Made by a program: the position numbers and the translations under genes. Positions 1 to 11,690 of a stretch of 64,000 bases of DNA are shown one piece after another (position 1 is the first letter of the stretch; each line of letters begins with the position of its first letter). The notes beneath the pieces were generated by a model that had not been told where the DNA came from, did not search any database, and saw only the letters and a list, made by a program, of their open reading frames with translations. The DNA lies in NCBI RefSeq assembly GCF_027595985.1, contig NC_073302.1, positions 393,132,403-393,196,402 of the forward strand, read 5' to 3'. The DNA is from Sorex araneus. Lineage: Eukaryota; Chordata; Mammalia; Eulipotyphla; Soricidae.

Positions 1-8
1 CCAAAAAA

Positions 9-55
<47 letters not shown>

Positions 56-57
56 AT
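1..57. repeat. (AAAT)n microsatellite, probable SINE tail
   Basis: About a dozen AAAT units at the window edge, preceded by CC. Several S1 SINE copies in this window end in CCCAAAAA followed by AAAT repeats, so this is probably the tail of an S1 copy whose body lies left of the window. Confidence 0.8.
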
Positions 58-894
58 TTATTTCAGGGCTGAATAGAATAATGTAAGCCTGATGCCAAAT
101 TAATCACTAAAAGTTTGGGAGGATGGCAGGAGGATTCTAAGGTGGCTTACATGAGCAAGAGATCTAAATGAATGGAAAGCATACCTGGCAGAATTACATA
201 CAGGAAGAGATTCCCAAGCACAGGAAACAACAATTAGGACAAAAATGAACTGGTTTGACAAAAACAAGGTTTATGCAACTATAGCAGTGAAAAAGACAGA
301 ATGGTAGATAAGGTTGGAGCCAGATCATACTGGCCTCAAAAAGCACTTTCAGCTTCAAGAAACTTCCCATGTACATGCTTCAGGGACACCTTTCTCCATC
401 TTCAAAGCCAGAAAGGGAGGACACTGCTGTCCTCATGCTGCTCTATCTTTGATTTTCTCTTCGCATTTTTCCTATGTTATAAAAACTCCTGATTACTTTG
501 GTCCAGCTTGAATAAACCAGGATAACCTCCCAATCGCAAGGGCATTGATTAACAAACTTTAATCACCCTTTGCCATGTAACCTAACATGACAGAAAGGTT
601 ACAAGTATTATGAAATGCAAATATTTGGTTAGGGATGACATTAATCTACGACATACAGGCTGGTAACTTTGACCATGAAAAGACTGCGTTGCACCTGCTG
701 TGAATAATAGAAGTTCATTAGCTGAGACCAAGGAAGGAAAAAGTTATAGAGTCTGCTCCAAAACTAAGGAAATAATCTCATTAAAGAACAATCAGGGATA
801 TAAGCCAAGGGTAGAGCACTTGCCTCCCATCTGTAAAGTCCAGGATTTGTAAAGTTCTGACATCCACTTCAAAAACAAAACAAGAATATAGGAA
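58..894. other. no recognised feature
   Basis: Non-repetitive AT-rich DNA. Short open frames have no family resemblance I recognise. No CROT exon following the one at 4727-4851 was found here or anywhere in positions 1-4726. Confidence 0.5.
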
Positions 895-1060
895 GGGGCT
901 GGAGTGATAGCACAGCAGTTAGGGCATTTGCCTTGCACTCGACCAACCCGGGTTCGATTCCCAGTATCCCAAATGGTCCCCAGAGCACCGCCAGGGGTAA
1001 TTCCTGAGTGCAGAGTGAGGAGTAACCCTTGTGCATCGCCATGTGTGACCCAAAAAGCAA
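895..1060 (+). mobile_element. S1 SINE (tRNA-derived)
   Basis: The copy starts GGGGCTGGAGTGATAGCACAG (A-box-like region), has an internal GGTTCGATTCC B box, and ends GTGTGACCCAAAAAGCAAA. A target-site duplication close to ATATAGGAAG brackets the element and its tail. Confidence 0.9.
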
Positions 1061-1097
<37 letters not shown>

Positions 1098-1110
1098 TAC
1101 ATATATATAG
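1061..1110. repeat. (AT)n/(AC)n microsatellite in SINE tail
   Basis: An alternating AT run passes into ACACACACAC and then ATATATATAG. It replaces the poly(A) tail of the S1 copy at 895-1060, so it appears to have grown out of the tail. Confidence 0.9.
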
Positions 1111-1562
1111 GAAGATATAGGACCACTTGAGCTGCAACTGAGATCAATGGCAAGGTTTTGAAGTTTTTTCTGGCCAAGTAAATCTAGTATAGGTATCTTT
1201 GAATTATAAAGACTAAAATTTAGAATGTGCTTATGAGTACATATTCACAGCTAAGAACAAAAGAAAAAAGTGAAGACTGGGTATGGGGAGGCAAAAGTCA
1301 AACCATGAAGAATCAACTATAAGTAACTGAATTTTAAGTCACTGTATACTTCAAAGAATCAGCCAATGTAAAGCATTAAAGGAAGTAAATTGTGAAGAGA
1401 AGACAGAGTTCAGAGAAAGATGCTTATTACTTTATCAAAGGTAAAGGAGTATTTGGTAACAAGATCAAAGACAGGCATGGCTTGGGGTTAGGGAATCTTA
1501 GAGGAAGGGCGTGAAGGAGAGAAGAGGTCGCAAATTACCTACAATGGAAAGCTAAAATCTTC
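1111..1562. other. no recognised feature
   Basis: Purine-rich non-repetitive DNA between two S1 insertions. No coding signal was recognised. Confidence 0.5.
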
Positions 1563-1576
1563 AAGAATGTGACTGA

Positions 1577-1753
1577 GGGGCTGGAGCGATAGCACAGCGG
1601 GTAGGGCGTTTGCCTTGCACGCGGCTAACCCGGGTTCGATCCCCGGCATCCCATATGGTCCCCCAAGCACCGCCAGGAGTAATTCCTGAGTGCAAAGCCA
1701 GGAGTAACCCCTGAGCATCGCTGGGTGTGACCCAAAAAGCAAAAAAAAAAAAA
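1577..1753 (+). mobile_element. S1 SINE with exact target-site duplication
   Basis: Full-length S1: head GGGGCTGGAGCGATAGCACA, B box GGTTCGATCCC, body ending GACCCAAAAAGC and a poly(A) tail. The 17-nt duplication AAGAATGTGACTGAGGG (1563-1579 and 1754-1770) is identical on both sides, indicating L1-type target-primed insertion and a young age. Confidence 0.95.
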
Positions 1754-1770
1754 AAGAATGTGACTGAGGG

Positions 1771-3848
1771 ACTAAATGTAAATGAAGGGGAAAGATCTAG
1801 AGGAAAGTCTCTGTGGCAAGCAGTGACGATTTAACCTGATGGCATGTTTTTTCCAAGAACTCACAATATGAAAAAGGGAAAAATGAAAAAGCAATGAGAA
1901 ATCAAGGGGACATCAAGATCTCCTTCACACCTCTAAAAATCAAGTAAAAGAGAAAAAAAAGAGAAGAAAAAAAGAAGAAAAAGAACATTCCTGCTTGAGA
2001 TGGTTATAGGGAAAGTTCAAAGAAAACTAGGCTTTCTTCCACCAGCGTATTTTCTAGAAAAAATGTAAACATTCACAAAGGTTAAAAATAGGATGGATTT
2101 TTCTGACTATGAGTTTCAAACAGTACAGCAGAAGGGGCTGAGGAAGAATGGGCATGAGTCACATTAGGTCAGAATCTAGAGCCAATTAGGCTAAGGACAA
2201 GTCCATGAATCCAGATAGTAAGAGTATTCACAGGAAGGCTGAAATTCCTGGGCAAAATGGGGATGAAAGCATGAGTCCTAACTATGACACTAGCCTCTTA
2301 GCCATAGAAGATGGCATGCTGCCTACTGTATTGACGCATTTCTTCAATTTTCTCTTTATTCAGCCTAGATTCCAAGGTTCAACATAACTTCTCCCCCATT
2401 TAAAAAAAAAAGCACCTAATAAATCCTTCACTGCCTCACTTTTTTGTTGTTTCTGACCATTGCTAAAGAAAACAACAACACACCAGATAATTGAACTTTA
2501 AAACACATAAACCTATCTTAAATGGGCACTTAGCTTCCCTTAGCTACACTGTATTTCCACAGCAGGTTTCCTTTTCCACGTTCCCATGACTATTTCAAAT
2601 GACTATTTCAATGACTATTTCAAACCTCTTTTTTTCTCTTTCTCACCTTCCAACCCTCTGATGACCTCAGCTCTTACTTCAGCTAAGAAGAAACAAGTAG
2701 TACACAGGACCTTCTCTCTCCTACAAAATTGGCCAAACCTGCATCTAGATTAATTTCCCAAACTTCTTTGGTCTACTCTCCCCTTTCCAGAAAAAAAAAT
2801 TTACTCCATGTGCCTGGAAATAGACCTTCTTTAAAAAAAACAAACGGAAAATCAGTCTCCAGTGAACCAGAGCTAGTACCACCACTCCTGGACGGCTCTA
2901 GTGCCCCCCTGAAGTGGTGATCACCTAACCCAGATGCACACTTTTAAAAATTCCTCTCAACTGTGCACTTTCTCCATCTCTGTTCATGACCTTCTCAATG
3001 ATTTTGGTTCATTATCCTTGCCCCGGCAAGATTATATATTTTTTTCTCTTTATTTGTATGGTATAATATAACCCATCTTTTTTCTTTATTCTTATTTTTA
3101 TTATCTTTATTATTTACGTTATCATTTTTATGATATTTTCTTCTCTCATTTATATGGTATAACATCATCCATTTTAGCAAAAAAACCAGCTGATATATCA
3201 GCACTTTTTTTCCCTAAGTTTTATTTCATTGTTGAAACAACATCTTCAGCTTGTCATTCAGAGGCTCCAATTGAGCTCCCTTCCTTAATTTTATTTAGAC
3301 TACTCTTGTCAAGGAAAGTCTCTCTACCTATCATGCTGATGAATCTAATGGTTACTCTAAATTTATGTCTTGTTTGACCTCTCAGAAACTTTAGATGAAA
3401 TACCTCTCTTTGCTTTTAGGAGACTACTATTCTTGTCTTATTCCTACCTTTCTTCATTTATTTTGTTGACTTTTCTATCCCTAACCACCAAATACTGCAT
3501 TTGATCATGATAAAGATGAGTGCAGGCAGGGTGTTGAGAGAGCTCAAAGGGCTGGAACACAAGCTTTGCAAGAAGTTGCCACAGGTTCAATTAGGTTCAA
3601 TGATAAACCATAGACTAGAGATCTATGATTACAAAAAAGGGAAGGGGTTTTGTCCATGAGGCTGTGGTAGAGGGATGTGGGTGGTGGTTGTGGTACGATA
3701 ACATACTCTTAAAGAAGAGTGAAACTACACCCCAAAATACAATCATATAAACTATTATCTCAACAAAAAAAGTTTAGAAAATACATCCCCACACATTATT
3801 TCATTACTATAAGAGTTCATAGAAAGACTTTGTTTAGTCAAAATCCAG
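1771..3848. other. no recognised feature
   Basis: AT-rich DNA without a recognised repeat or gene. It includes a T-rich stretch at 3035-3220 that gives low-complexity open frames on the minus strand. It lies 3' of CROT coding exon 4 and is presumably CROT intron. Confidence 0.5.
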
Positions 3849-3863
3849 TAAGAAATATTCTTT

Positions 3864-4600
3864 GTTTTTAATTTTTAAAATTTTATTAAATCATTGTGAG
3901 ATAGTTACAAGCTTTCATGTTTGGGTTACAGTCACACAATAACTAAACACCTATCCCTCTACCAGTGCACGTTCCCCACCACTAATATCTCCAGTATAAC
4001 CCCCCTTTTCCATCCTCCCCCTGCCTCCGTGGCAGACAATATTCCCCATACTCTCTCTACTTTTGGGCATCATTACTTGCAACACAGACACTGAGAGCTC
4101 ATCATGTTTGGTCCATTATCTACTTTTGGCATACATCTCCCATCCGACTGATTCCTCCAGCCATCATTTTCTTGGTGATCCCTTCTCTATTCCATCTGCC
4201 TTCTCCCCTCCACTCATGAAGCAGTCTTCCAGCTATGGGGCAATCCTCCTGGCCCTTGTATCTACTGTTCTTAGGTGTCAGCCTCATGTGATGTTATTTT
4301 ATACTCCACAAATGAGTGCAGTCCCTCTATGTCTGTCCCTCTCTTTCTGACTCATTTCACTTAGCACCACTTCTGGGAATATATCCTGAGAATGCAAAAA
4401 ACCACAGTAGAAATGACATCTGTACCTATTGCAGCACTGTTCACAATAACCAAAATCTGGAAACAACCCAAGTGCCCTAGAACAGGTGACTGATTAAAGA
4501 AACGTTGGTACATCTACACAGTGGAATACTATGCAGCTGTTAGGAGAGATGAGGTCATGAAATTTTCTTATAAATGGATAGACATGGAGAGTATCATGCT
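3864..4600. mobile_element. L1 3' end with internal inversion (twin priming)
   Basis: Positions 3864-4365 are the L1 3'-UTR in minus orientation, with its T-rich tail side on the left. From 4366 the sequence switches to the plus-strand C-terminal end of L1 ORF2: in-frame residues resembling LLGIYPE and, further on, the ETTQVP region. A 14-nt duplication AAGAAATATTCTTT flanks the whole unit (3850-3863 and 4601-4614), so both halves came in together. It lies in CROT intron sequence. Confidence 0.92.
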
Positions 4601-4726
4601 AAGAAATATTCTTTAAAATAGCATATTCCACTAATCCTTAGCAAGTGTGTATGCATGCACACACACACACAATGTCCCCCAAAACAAATCCTAATGCCTT
4701 CAAAAGTACCCTGATTTTCTACTTAC

Positions 4727-4851
4727 CTGTCTTAAAATGATTCTCAATGGAATCTCTAGTTATTCCTGGTATCTTGCAGGTTGAAAACAGCATCCGGAAC
4801 TGATTCATATCCAGAGGAGTACTTCCAACTTTGTGAATAGGTATTTTTTCC
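4727..4851 (-). CDS. CROT: CROT coding exon 4 (residues 141-182)
   Basis: This is the fourth coding exon and the last one inside the window. On the minus strand it follows the acceptor TTTTAATAG and ends ACAG before the donor GTAAGTAG. The first base completes a Lys codon split with the previous exon; 41 codons follow (EKIPIHKVGS ... PLDMNQFRML ... KIPGITRDSI), plus one base left over. The reading aligns without gaps to the human carnitine octanoyltransferase segment that I recall as KVPVHKVGNTPLDMNQFRML. It belongs to the N-terminal part of the choline/carnitine acyltransferase fold. The catalytic His lies in exons outside the window. Confidence 0.96.
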
Positions 4852-5003
4852 CTATTAAAAGAAAGTATTTTGATCAAGAAATCATTATAAAACATAAAAC
4901 TAAGCAGTCACAATTGTAGTATTCACCCCCAAATAAAAAAGCTTTTCAAAATTTTGCCGAGTCTTGGGTAAATCTGTTATTAAAGTCACATAAGTAGCCT
5001 TAC

Positions 5004-5185
5004 TTTCTTAGTAGTTGCCAATAGTTCAAGTTGTGCCAAAGAGATATACTTCCTCTTTCTAACTGTGTGCCTTCTTTTGGAGGCCAATAATGTTCAATAT
5101 GGTTCGCAGGACCCGCAAAGTTGACATTCAATTGTGAAGGCATGCGAACATCCAGGTAGGCAACATTCAGCCACCATTCTTCCAG
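5004..5185 (-). CDS. CROT: CROT coding exon 3 (residues 81-141)
   Basis: A 182-nt exon on the minus strand. The acceptor is a long T/A tract ending TTTAG, followed by CTGGAAGAATGG; it ends AGAAA before the donor GTAAGG. It reads LEEWWLNVAYLDVRMPSQLN, then VNFAGPANHIEHYWPPKEGT, then QLERGSISLWHNLNYWQLLR, plus the first two bases of a Lys codon. This is the strongly conserved N-terminal acyltransferase segment of the carnitine acyltransferase family (WWL, NFAGP, HYWP, HNLNYW blocks). Phase is compatible with both neighbouring exons and no stop or frameshift is seen, so the gene appears intact here. Confidence 0.97.
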
Positions 5186-6114
5186 CTAAAAAAAATATTA
5201 AAAACATCAGGTTACAGCTTCTTTAATATTTGAATGCATAACTGCTGGCCACAAAAAAAAATATGAAAGACTACATTGCTCTTTTAAAAGTTATTCTTCA
5301 GCAATTATAACACATTTTCTTGTTAAACCAGTGGTTTGCAACTTTGTTGCAACTGTTGACCACACTGCCTTCACCATGAGTTAATTGTAATCATTTAAGG
5401 CTCCAAACCTTAAAAGAATCTATAAAGAAACCTGGAGAATAAGATTTCATTGTCCCTTCATAAATATGTATGATGTACATGTAAAGATCAGCTTTCTTTT
5501 TATATCTAAAACTAAAATACATTTGCAATAATTATTTCTACACTAAGGCAGCGTCTTTTAATTATGAAGACTCATCCTCTGGTCTATTTTGAGCTGAATA
5601 AGTCAAGAAACATGTCTTGTGAAAAATTAAGACCCCTCAATAGTTTTTATATTCCTACCCCCTCAATTTAACTGAAACTCATAATTATTCTCCATGCCAG
5701 TTCTTCTCATGCATTATCTACTCAACACCACCTTTTATGATGTGGCTAGTGTTTTGTGTTTTTCCTGATTATAATAGCATGGACAATATGTTTCCATTAA
5801 GCGTGATTTACGAAGGATCTGGAACATAAAAGTGTAGGATAGCTGTGAAAATAGAAATTTCTGTGCTCCCATTCTACAGATACTGAATCAGAATAATTGG
5901 AACCAAGAAACCTGCATTTTAACAAGTTCCCTTGTAAGAGAGGAGCCTGCCCACAAAATCAGTTAGAGTTAAGAGTCTGATTCTTTTGAATGATGATCAT
6001 GACAAAAAACTGTAAAGATTCTTAGAGTAATGATTTAAAGATGAACACCATGTGCAATTTCATCATTACTTAAACATCATCAATTTTATAACTAAAGTAC
6101 AACCAGATAAATAC
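5186..6114 (-). other. CROT: CROT intron between coding exons 2 and 3
   Basis: 929-bp intron with GTATTT donor and TTTAG acceptor in CROT sense. It is AT-rich, without a repeat I can name. Confidence 0.85.
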
Positions 6115-6239
6115 CCAATTTCTTTTTCCTTTTGCCTTTTCAAGTAATTTCTGATGCAATTTTCTTCCAATCCCATTTTGAAATTGTTTGACAATTTCTT
6201 CAGTTTTCTTAAATTCTTCTTCACTTGAAAATGGCTTTA
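6115..6239 (-). CDS. CROT: CROT coding exon 2 (residues 39-80)
   Basis: A 125-nt minus-strand exon. The acceptor is TTTTTCTTTAG and the exon ends AATTGG before the donor GTATTT. The first two bases complete a Val codon begun in the previous exon. The 41 following codons start KPFSSEEEFKKTEEIVKQFQ and end AKGKRNW, matching human CROT in length with scattered substitutions. The segment is helical and rich in Glu and Lys, as expected for the N-terminal helices of this family. Confidence 0.97.
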
Positions 6240-6360
6240 CTAAAGAAAAAAAATGCATTTAAGGCATCAAGTACTACTAATTTCCCTCAATTATTACACA
6301 AATAATAGTACCCACTGTGCTATTTTTCTAAGCAAAAAACGCAAGTTTTTTTTTTCGAAT

Positions 6361-6530
6361 TTTTTTCTTTTGGGGTCACACCCGGCATTGCACAGGGGTT
6401 ACTCCTGGCTCATGCACTCAGGAATTACTCCTGGCGGTGCTCGGGGGACCATATGGGATGCTGGGAACCAAAGCCAGGTTGGCTGCATGCAAGGCAAATG
6501 CCCTACTTGCTGTGTTATCGCTTAAGCCCC
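6361..6530 (-). mobile_element. S1 SINE, minus strand
   Basis: Reverse complement of S1: T-rich tail, TTTTGGGGTCACACCCGGC, GTTACTCCTGGCTC and a head ending CGCTTAAGCCCC. It lies in the CROT intron between coding exons 1 and 2, in the same orientation as CROT. Moderately diverged. Confidence 0.85.
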
Positions 6531-7376
6531 CAAAACACAACTTTTTAAACTAAAAGAAAGAACCTCTCAAGTGTTAAAGGATAAAAATGAAAAAGTCTAT
6601 ACATCAAGGCCACCACTGAGAAATTCAGAATGGCTGGATAAAGAGAAAGGGTTCCAAACAATGAAAAATAGCAGGTCATAGAGGATAAGACAACAGCAAG
6701 GAATGAGACTTCACGAGAAACAAACAGGGTCTTCAGACTTTTTAAAGACAGTAGTTATTTATTAGAAGGAGAGAAAAAGGCTGGAGGATCAGGGAGTGGT
6801 AATGATGGTGTAAATCAAGGTAAAGAGAATGCACATGTTGATTTTCAATAAAGTACACCCAAATCTTAGCTGGCATAATAAAATGATTCTTCAATGTAAA
6901 GGAGAAAAACTTTTTAATTTCCAACTTTGAATTCCATATGCAGCCAAAATTATGGAAGAGTAGAATTACTGCATGTTTAGGTTTCTGTTACCCCAGATAT
7001 TCTTTCTCTCCCATATATCCTTTCTCAAGTACCTACTGAAGATGTACTGAATCAAAATGAGAGGAAGAGAACAGAAAGACACACAATATTGAAGCCAGGG
7101 AACCCAATATAGAGAGGTGAAGAAATTATGGCTGAAGAAAGCCCCAGAATAACAGCTGTGCATCCAGATAAAAAATAGTGACCACTAGAAGATTCCAAGA
7201 GAAACATACTCAAGAAGAGACACAACTTCATTTTTTGAATTTAAAAGAAAAATGTGTTTCACATACACTTAAATGTAATCAGAGATTTCTAGCATATGCT
7301 GGAAGCAGTTATCTTCTAATGGTTCTACAGTTTCCTAAGTTGCTAATATATTTATGCCAGAAGATTGAAAACATAC
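6531..7376 (-). other. CROT: CROT intron remainder between coding exons 1 and 2
   Basis: No repeat or coding exon recognised. The donor GTATGT is at 7376-7371. Confidence 0.6.
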
Positions 7377-7491
7377 CAGCCTCGAGGTACTTCTTTAATG
7401 ATTCTTCAAGTGAAGGAATAGGCAGAGGTGGAAGAGAATCCTGGTACTGAAAAGTTCGCTCTTCAGTTGATTTTGCCAAATGGCTTTCCAT
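7377..7491 (-). CDS. CROT: CROT first coding exon (residues 1-39): peroxisomal carnitine O-octanoyltransferase, N-terminus
   Basis: CROT transfers medium-chain acyl groups (octanoyl and 4,8-dimethylnonanoyl) between CoA and carnitine, so that chain-shortened products of peroxisomal beta-oxidation can leave the peroxisome. The exon spans 7377-7511: acceptor after a long pyrimidine tract (CCCCTTTTAG), 20 nt of 5'-UTR, then ATG at 7491 in a good context (A at -3, G at +4). It encodes 38 codons plus one base, starting MESHLAKSTEERTFQYQDSL and continuing with a PSLEESLKKYLEA block; the donor is GTATGT. Human CROT begins similarly (MENQLAKSTEERTFQYQDSL, from memory). An ATG further upstream in frame lies across the intron/exon boundary and is not the start. 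The four coding exons in this window give residues 1-182 of an expected protein of about 612 residues. The C-terminal peroxisomal targeting signal and catalytic centre are outside. All four reading phases agree. Confidence 0.97.
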
Positions 7492-7677
7492 GATGCAATC
7501 ACAGTAGAAAACTAAAAGGGGAAAAAAAAAAACAGCCCTCACAACTTCGATTTCATATTATATTTCAAACTGAAATTCATTATTTTAATATTTAGTGATC
7601 ACAATATACCTAAGCCTTGCCTTTGCCCTAATTCTTTTCTTTCCCCCAGGCTAAGGAGTGCTGAGGATTTTTATATT

Positions 7678-7826
7678 TACTTTTTGGGTTTGGTTTTGAG
7701 GACACACCCAGCAGCGTTGACTCCTGGCTCTGCACTCAGGGATCACTCCTGATGGAGCTTGGGAACCAAACCTGGACTGCTGTGTGCAGCAAGCACCTGA
7801 CCTGCTGTAAGGTGGTTCCAGCATCT
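7678..7826 (-). mobile_element. old tRNA-derived SINE relic
   Basis: Degraded antisense SINE with recognisable blocks GACTCCTGGCTCTGCACTCA, GGGATCACTCCTG and GCAAGCACCTGACCTGCTG. No tail or duplication can be read. CROT intron 1. Confidence 0.7.
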
Positions 7827-8077
7827 AACTCAGGGTCAAATTCAGGATGTAACTCAGATCTATTACATACAAAACATGCACTTTTCCACTAAGCTATGTC
7901 CAAAGACTTAGTCCTAATTCTTAAGGATTTTTTTATTAGAAAATAAAAACCTAGTTTTTAAAAAAGTATCCCCAAAGCAATATTTAAACATTCTCCACAG
8001 ATGTATTAATTTTCAGAGCAATCAAACTCAAAATGTAAAGGATGTATATAAATGCAAAGTGAAAAATAAAATTTTTC

Positions 8078-8262
8078 AGGGTCTAGAGAAATAGAATAGA
8101 GGGTAAGGTGCTTGCCTGACACACGCACGACCCTGTTTCTGTCCTCAGCATCCTATTTGTTCCTCAAGCATCACCAGGAATAATTCCTGAGTGCAGAGCC
8201 AGGAGTAACCCCTGAACATCGCTGGTATGATACAAAACTAAACTAAATAAATAAAATAATAT
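8078..8262 (+). mobile_element. old S1-like SINE
   Basis: Diverged S1 with AATTCCTGAGTGCAGAGCCA, GGAGTAACCCCTGAACATCG and a short AAAT-type tail. Antisense to CROT in intron 1. Confidence 0.8.
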
Positions 8263-8280
8263 TTCCCAAAGAACTCTTTA

Positions 8281-8450
8281 GGGGCTGAGGAGAGAGAGTA
8301 CAGTGAGTAAGCTGCTTGCCTTGAACATGGCTGAACTGGGTTAAATCCCTGGCATCCCATAGGTTCCCCAAGCACTATCAGGAGTAACCGCCTCCATAGA
8401 GAGCTGAGAGTAAGCCCTGACCACTGCGGGGGGTGACCCAAGAACAAACA
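8281..8450 (+). mobile_element. old S1-like SINE
   Basis: Diverged S1 directly downstream of the previous copy: GGGGCTGAGGAGAGAGAGTA head, GGCATCCCATAGGTTCCCC middle, GGGGTGACCCAAGAACAAAC end. Confidence 0.8.
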
Positions 8451-8545
8451 AAAACAGTCTCTATAAATTATATTAAATTATATATCAAAATACCTGGGGA
8501 AATAAGGAATGTTAATGTCTTGCATTTCAAACGTGTTTTTTTAAG

Positions 8546-8950
8546 TGCAAGCAAAGATAAACAAATGGGGGGACTACATTAAACTAAGAAGTTTGGGCAC
8601 CTCAAAAGAAAAGGAGCCCAAAATACAGAGACAGCTCATGGAATGTGAAAAATTATTTAACCAATACTCATCTGATAAGGGTTTAATATAGGTATGTATA
8701 AGGTACTGTTAGAATTTTATAAAAGATATCCAACTCCCTCAAAAAATGGGGAGAAGAAATGAACAGAAACTTCCTCAAAGAAGAAATTAAAGCAACCAAA
8801 GACACATGTAAAAATGCTGTGCATTGTTAATCATCAGGAGACACAAATCAAAACAATAAAATCTCAACCGCAGAGATTGGCACACTTCAAAAAGAACAAG
8901 AACAACCAGTGCTGGTATGGATACGGATAAAGGGATTATATCAAATGTTT
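8546..8950 (+). mobile_element. L1 ORF2 fragment
   Basis: Contains the L1 ORF2 C-terminal landmarks ACTAAGAAGTTTGGGCACC (degraded KLRSF region), AAAAAATGGGGAGAAGAAAT and AATCATCAGGAGACACAAAT. Stops and indels show it is dead. Antisense to CROT in intron 1. Confidence 0.88.
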
Positions 8951-9411
8951 TTAAAACTAATAGAAAAAAATGTGAAATAGTGGCCCTAAAATAGTCTTAT
9001 AAACGGTTATCTTAATAAAAAATAAAATACCAAATTCAAACAAAATATTTCACTTATAGTTTACAAAATGAAGTACTATCATCAAACAAGTGTCCTGCAG
9101 AAGCTGTTTTTACTCAATACGATGTAATAATAATCTCCTTCACAGAATCCTAAATTATAACAAGTTGTATGGTCATGTAGTGGTACCTTCTTGGTGATAT
9201 ATGTGTCACCTCAAAGCAGTGCCCCTATATTGGATAAATGTGTTCTCTCCCCCACCATACCTCTTATCTCCTCCCCTCATTGGCTAGCAAGGTAATACAA
9301 CTACAAAGGTGCCTCAGGTTTATTTACAATAATACATGTACTAAGGATGTCAAAAATCTTCCCAGTAGACCCACATTCCTCCCTTGTAGATATTTTTTCT
9401 TTCCATATTTC

Positions 9412-9582
9412 TTGGTTTTGTTTTGGGGCCACACTGGGTATTCCTCGAGACTTACAATTGGATCTGTGCTCAGGGATCACTCCTGATGAGACACAGGAGG
9501 CCACACAGGGTGCTGGAGTCAAACCGGGTCAGCCCTGTACAAGGCAAGTATCCTGCTGCTGTACTATTGATCTGGCCCCTGA
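9412..9582 (-). mobile_element. old tRNA-derived SINE relic
   Basis: Antisense SINE: TTTTGGGGCCACACTGGG, CAGGGATCACTCCTGATGAG, TACAAGGCAAGTATCCTGCT, ending CTGGCCCC. Confidence 0.8.
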
Positions 9583-11225
9583 GATATTTTTAACTTACTT
9601 CATTCATGACATTCTATTTTTTAAATTTCTGTGTTAAAGTAGAAAAACTCAGCCCGTGTCATTAATACGAAGATACACCAAAAAATGAGGTCTAAGAAAG
9701 ACCTCATAATCCCTCACTTTCATTTCTAATGATTTTGGTTGCACTTCACTTCAGCCACTTGCAAACATGTTTTTGAACCCAAGGAAAATATAGATCTGGA
9801 GCCAAATAGCAACTGTGCCAACTACTAGCTATATACTCCTAGACTTGCCACTTGCATAAAATTATCTATAGAAAGAATAATCAGATCATTCAAACTGTTA
9901 GAATTATCTTTCTAATGCCTACAAAAAAGTTTGTTAGAAAGTAAAAAGTAAAGTTGATACAACCATATTATACTAGGCAGAATTTCTTTTCATTTTTGCT
10001 AAATTAAAGAGCTATTTCATTAAAAACAACAGAAAGGGGTGGGGAGACATTTTCACTCAGGTAGAGGCAGGCAAACTGGTCTGGGAGGGGTGATCTAAAC
10101 AGGATTCCTATTATGAATAACCCTCTAGAGTCCACAACTTCAGTCTGTGAATATAAAATGATCACTTCCGTCATTGGGATTGTGTTCTCTTATGTAACAC
10201 AAGTGAGTTTAAAAATAGGAAGATTATCAAGTAGTTCTAATCTGACCACTTGAACCTTTCGGAGCAGAATACTTCTGCGGGTGGCAGAAGAAAATTAGTA
10301 CGAAAGACTGGAAGGGCTGGAGGTGTTATTTGGCACTGAAGACGCTGTGGTATCAGGGAACTGGAAAAGGCTTCTGCAGACAGTTCGGTAGGAAACGCAA
10401 ATCTTCCTGCCAAAGCTGCACCAAACTGAATTCTGCCCAGAACTGCAATCAACCTGGAGGGAGATTCACCCCCAAAAGTTTTCCAAAAAGATGCCAGACC
10501 GATAGAAAACTTAATTTCAGCTTTATGAGTTGGTAAAGAGAGTAACCAGTCAAACCTACCTAGGCCTCAGATCGCTAGAAGCTATGAGAGGCATGAGTTG
10601 TTCTAAAATGCTAAGTTTATAACACAGTTATGGTAACAACCGGAAATTAATGAGCACAGAAAAGAAACGTTTATTCTCTCTACAGTTCTCTGCCAATTAA
10701 GAGATTGTCAAAATGACCAGGTTGACAAATTATTATCTGCTACAGCCTTAACCTCACGGAGACCTACAAATTAAAAATAAGAATAACCAGGCTCTTCCAT
10801 GGAGAATTTATTTTAGATTCTTAGTCACAAAGCTTAAATTCCATAAGTTCATTCCAATAACTTATATAAGCCTTCAGAAGAAAAACGATGGTTCTGGGTG
10901 CACTTAGGGTGGGCTTACTGAGGGCAGGAAGATGCAAACTCCAACGTGGAAAAGAGAAACCAGTAGCCAGACATTATAAAACAGTCCGTCAGACACCAGT
11001 ACACCACGCTTATTTCAACAATTCTGTTTTAAGACCTTAAGACCGCAAGGATTAAAAGGCTGGTGTGGGAAGGAAAAAACAAACTTAAACAGGAAGAGTG
11101 AAGAATGGGCAAAAACTGATGAAAGAATTTGAAAACAGAAACATCTCAGGGTTGGGAGGCCTCACACTCAGAAATCACAGAGAACACACGCACACAGTTC
11201 GTTTGCTAGACAGCTGGATACAAAT
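9583..11225. other. CROT: CROT intron 1, distal part
   Basis: Mostly unique sequence with no recognised repeat. GC content rises towards the CROT promoter. No additional 5'-UTR exon could be defined with confidence. Confidence 0.5.
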
Positions 11226-11630
11226 CACGAAATGATTAAACAACAGGTTTCCATTTCAGTTAGGACCACTGAACCCAAGGTACCTCCCCGGTGCCAGGGT
11301 ATCTGGATGGGCGGCCAGTGCGAGGGCGAGAAAAAGTTCAAGTCTGGCTCTAGAAAAGAAGAGGAGCAGAGGGCGAAGAGACCTCTGAGAGTTCGACAAC
11401 CAACCCAAGAGCAACTATGCACGCTCGAGTCCACCGAGTTTGCAAAATCCAACCCAGCACCACTACGGACCAGCCCAGCGGCCCGAACTCAGTGCGATGC
11501 CTGCAGGCGAGATGCCCGATGACACTCTACCAGTGAATTCGGGTCTGTACGACTTAACGTTCCCCCGCCCGGGAGTTGGAGGGTTAGGGGAGGGAGCGAG
11601 CTCTGCCTGGGTCGGCCCGAGCGTCCTCAC

Positions 11631-11690
11631 CGCCTGCGCTTTGCCGACTCCGCAGAGGCTGACAGCCGCGCCCGCCGGCTTCCTCCCCGC
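11631..11690 (-). other. CROT: probable CROT non-coding exon 1
   Basis: On the minus strand a GC-rich segment ends AAAGCGCAGGCG before the strong donor GTGAGGACG (GT at 11630-11629). It is the only convincing minus-strand donor just downstream of the CCAAT cluster, and it would splice to the acceptor before 7511. The 5' boundary (about 11690) is a guess from the usual CCAAT-to-start distance. Confidence 0.6.

Noticed and set aside
895..1060. S1 B-box copies as functional tRNA genes
   Set aside because: They have Pol III boxes but no cloverleaf anticodon arm or 3' end of a tRNA; they are SINE heads.
1..4726. Further CROT exons to the left
   Set aside because: I looked for the segment after TRDSIENHFKT on the minus strand and found no matching translation with splice sites.
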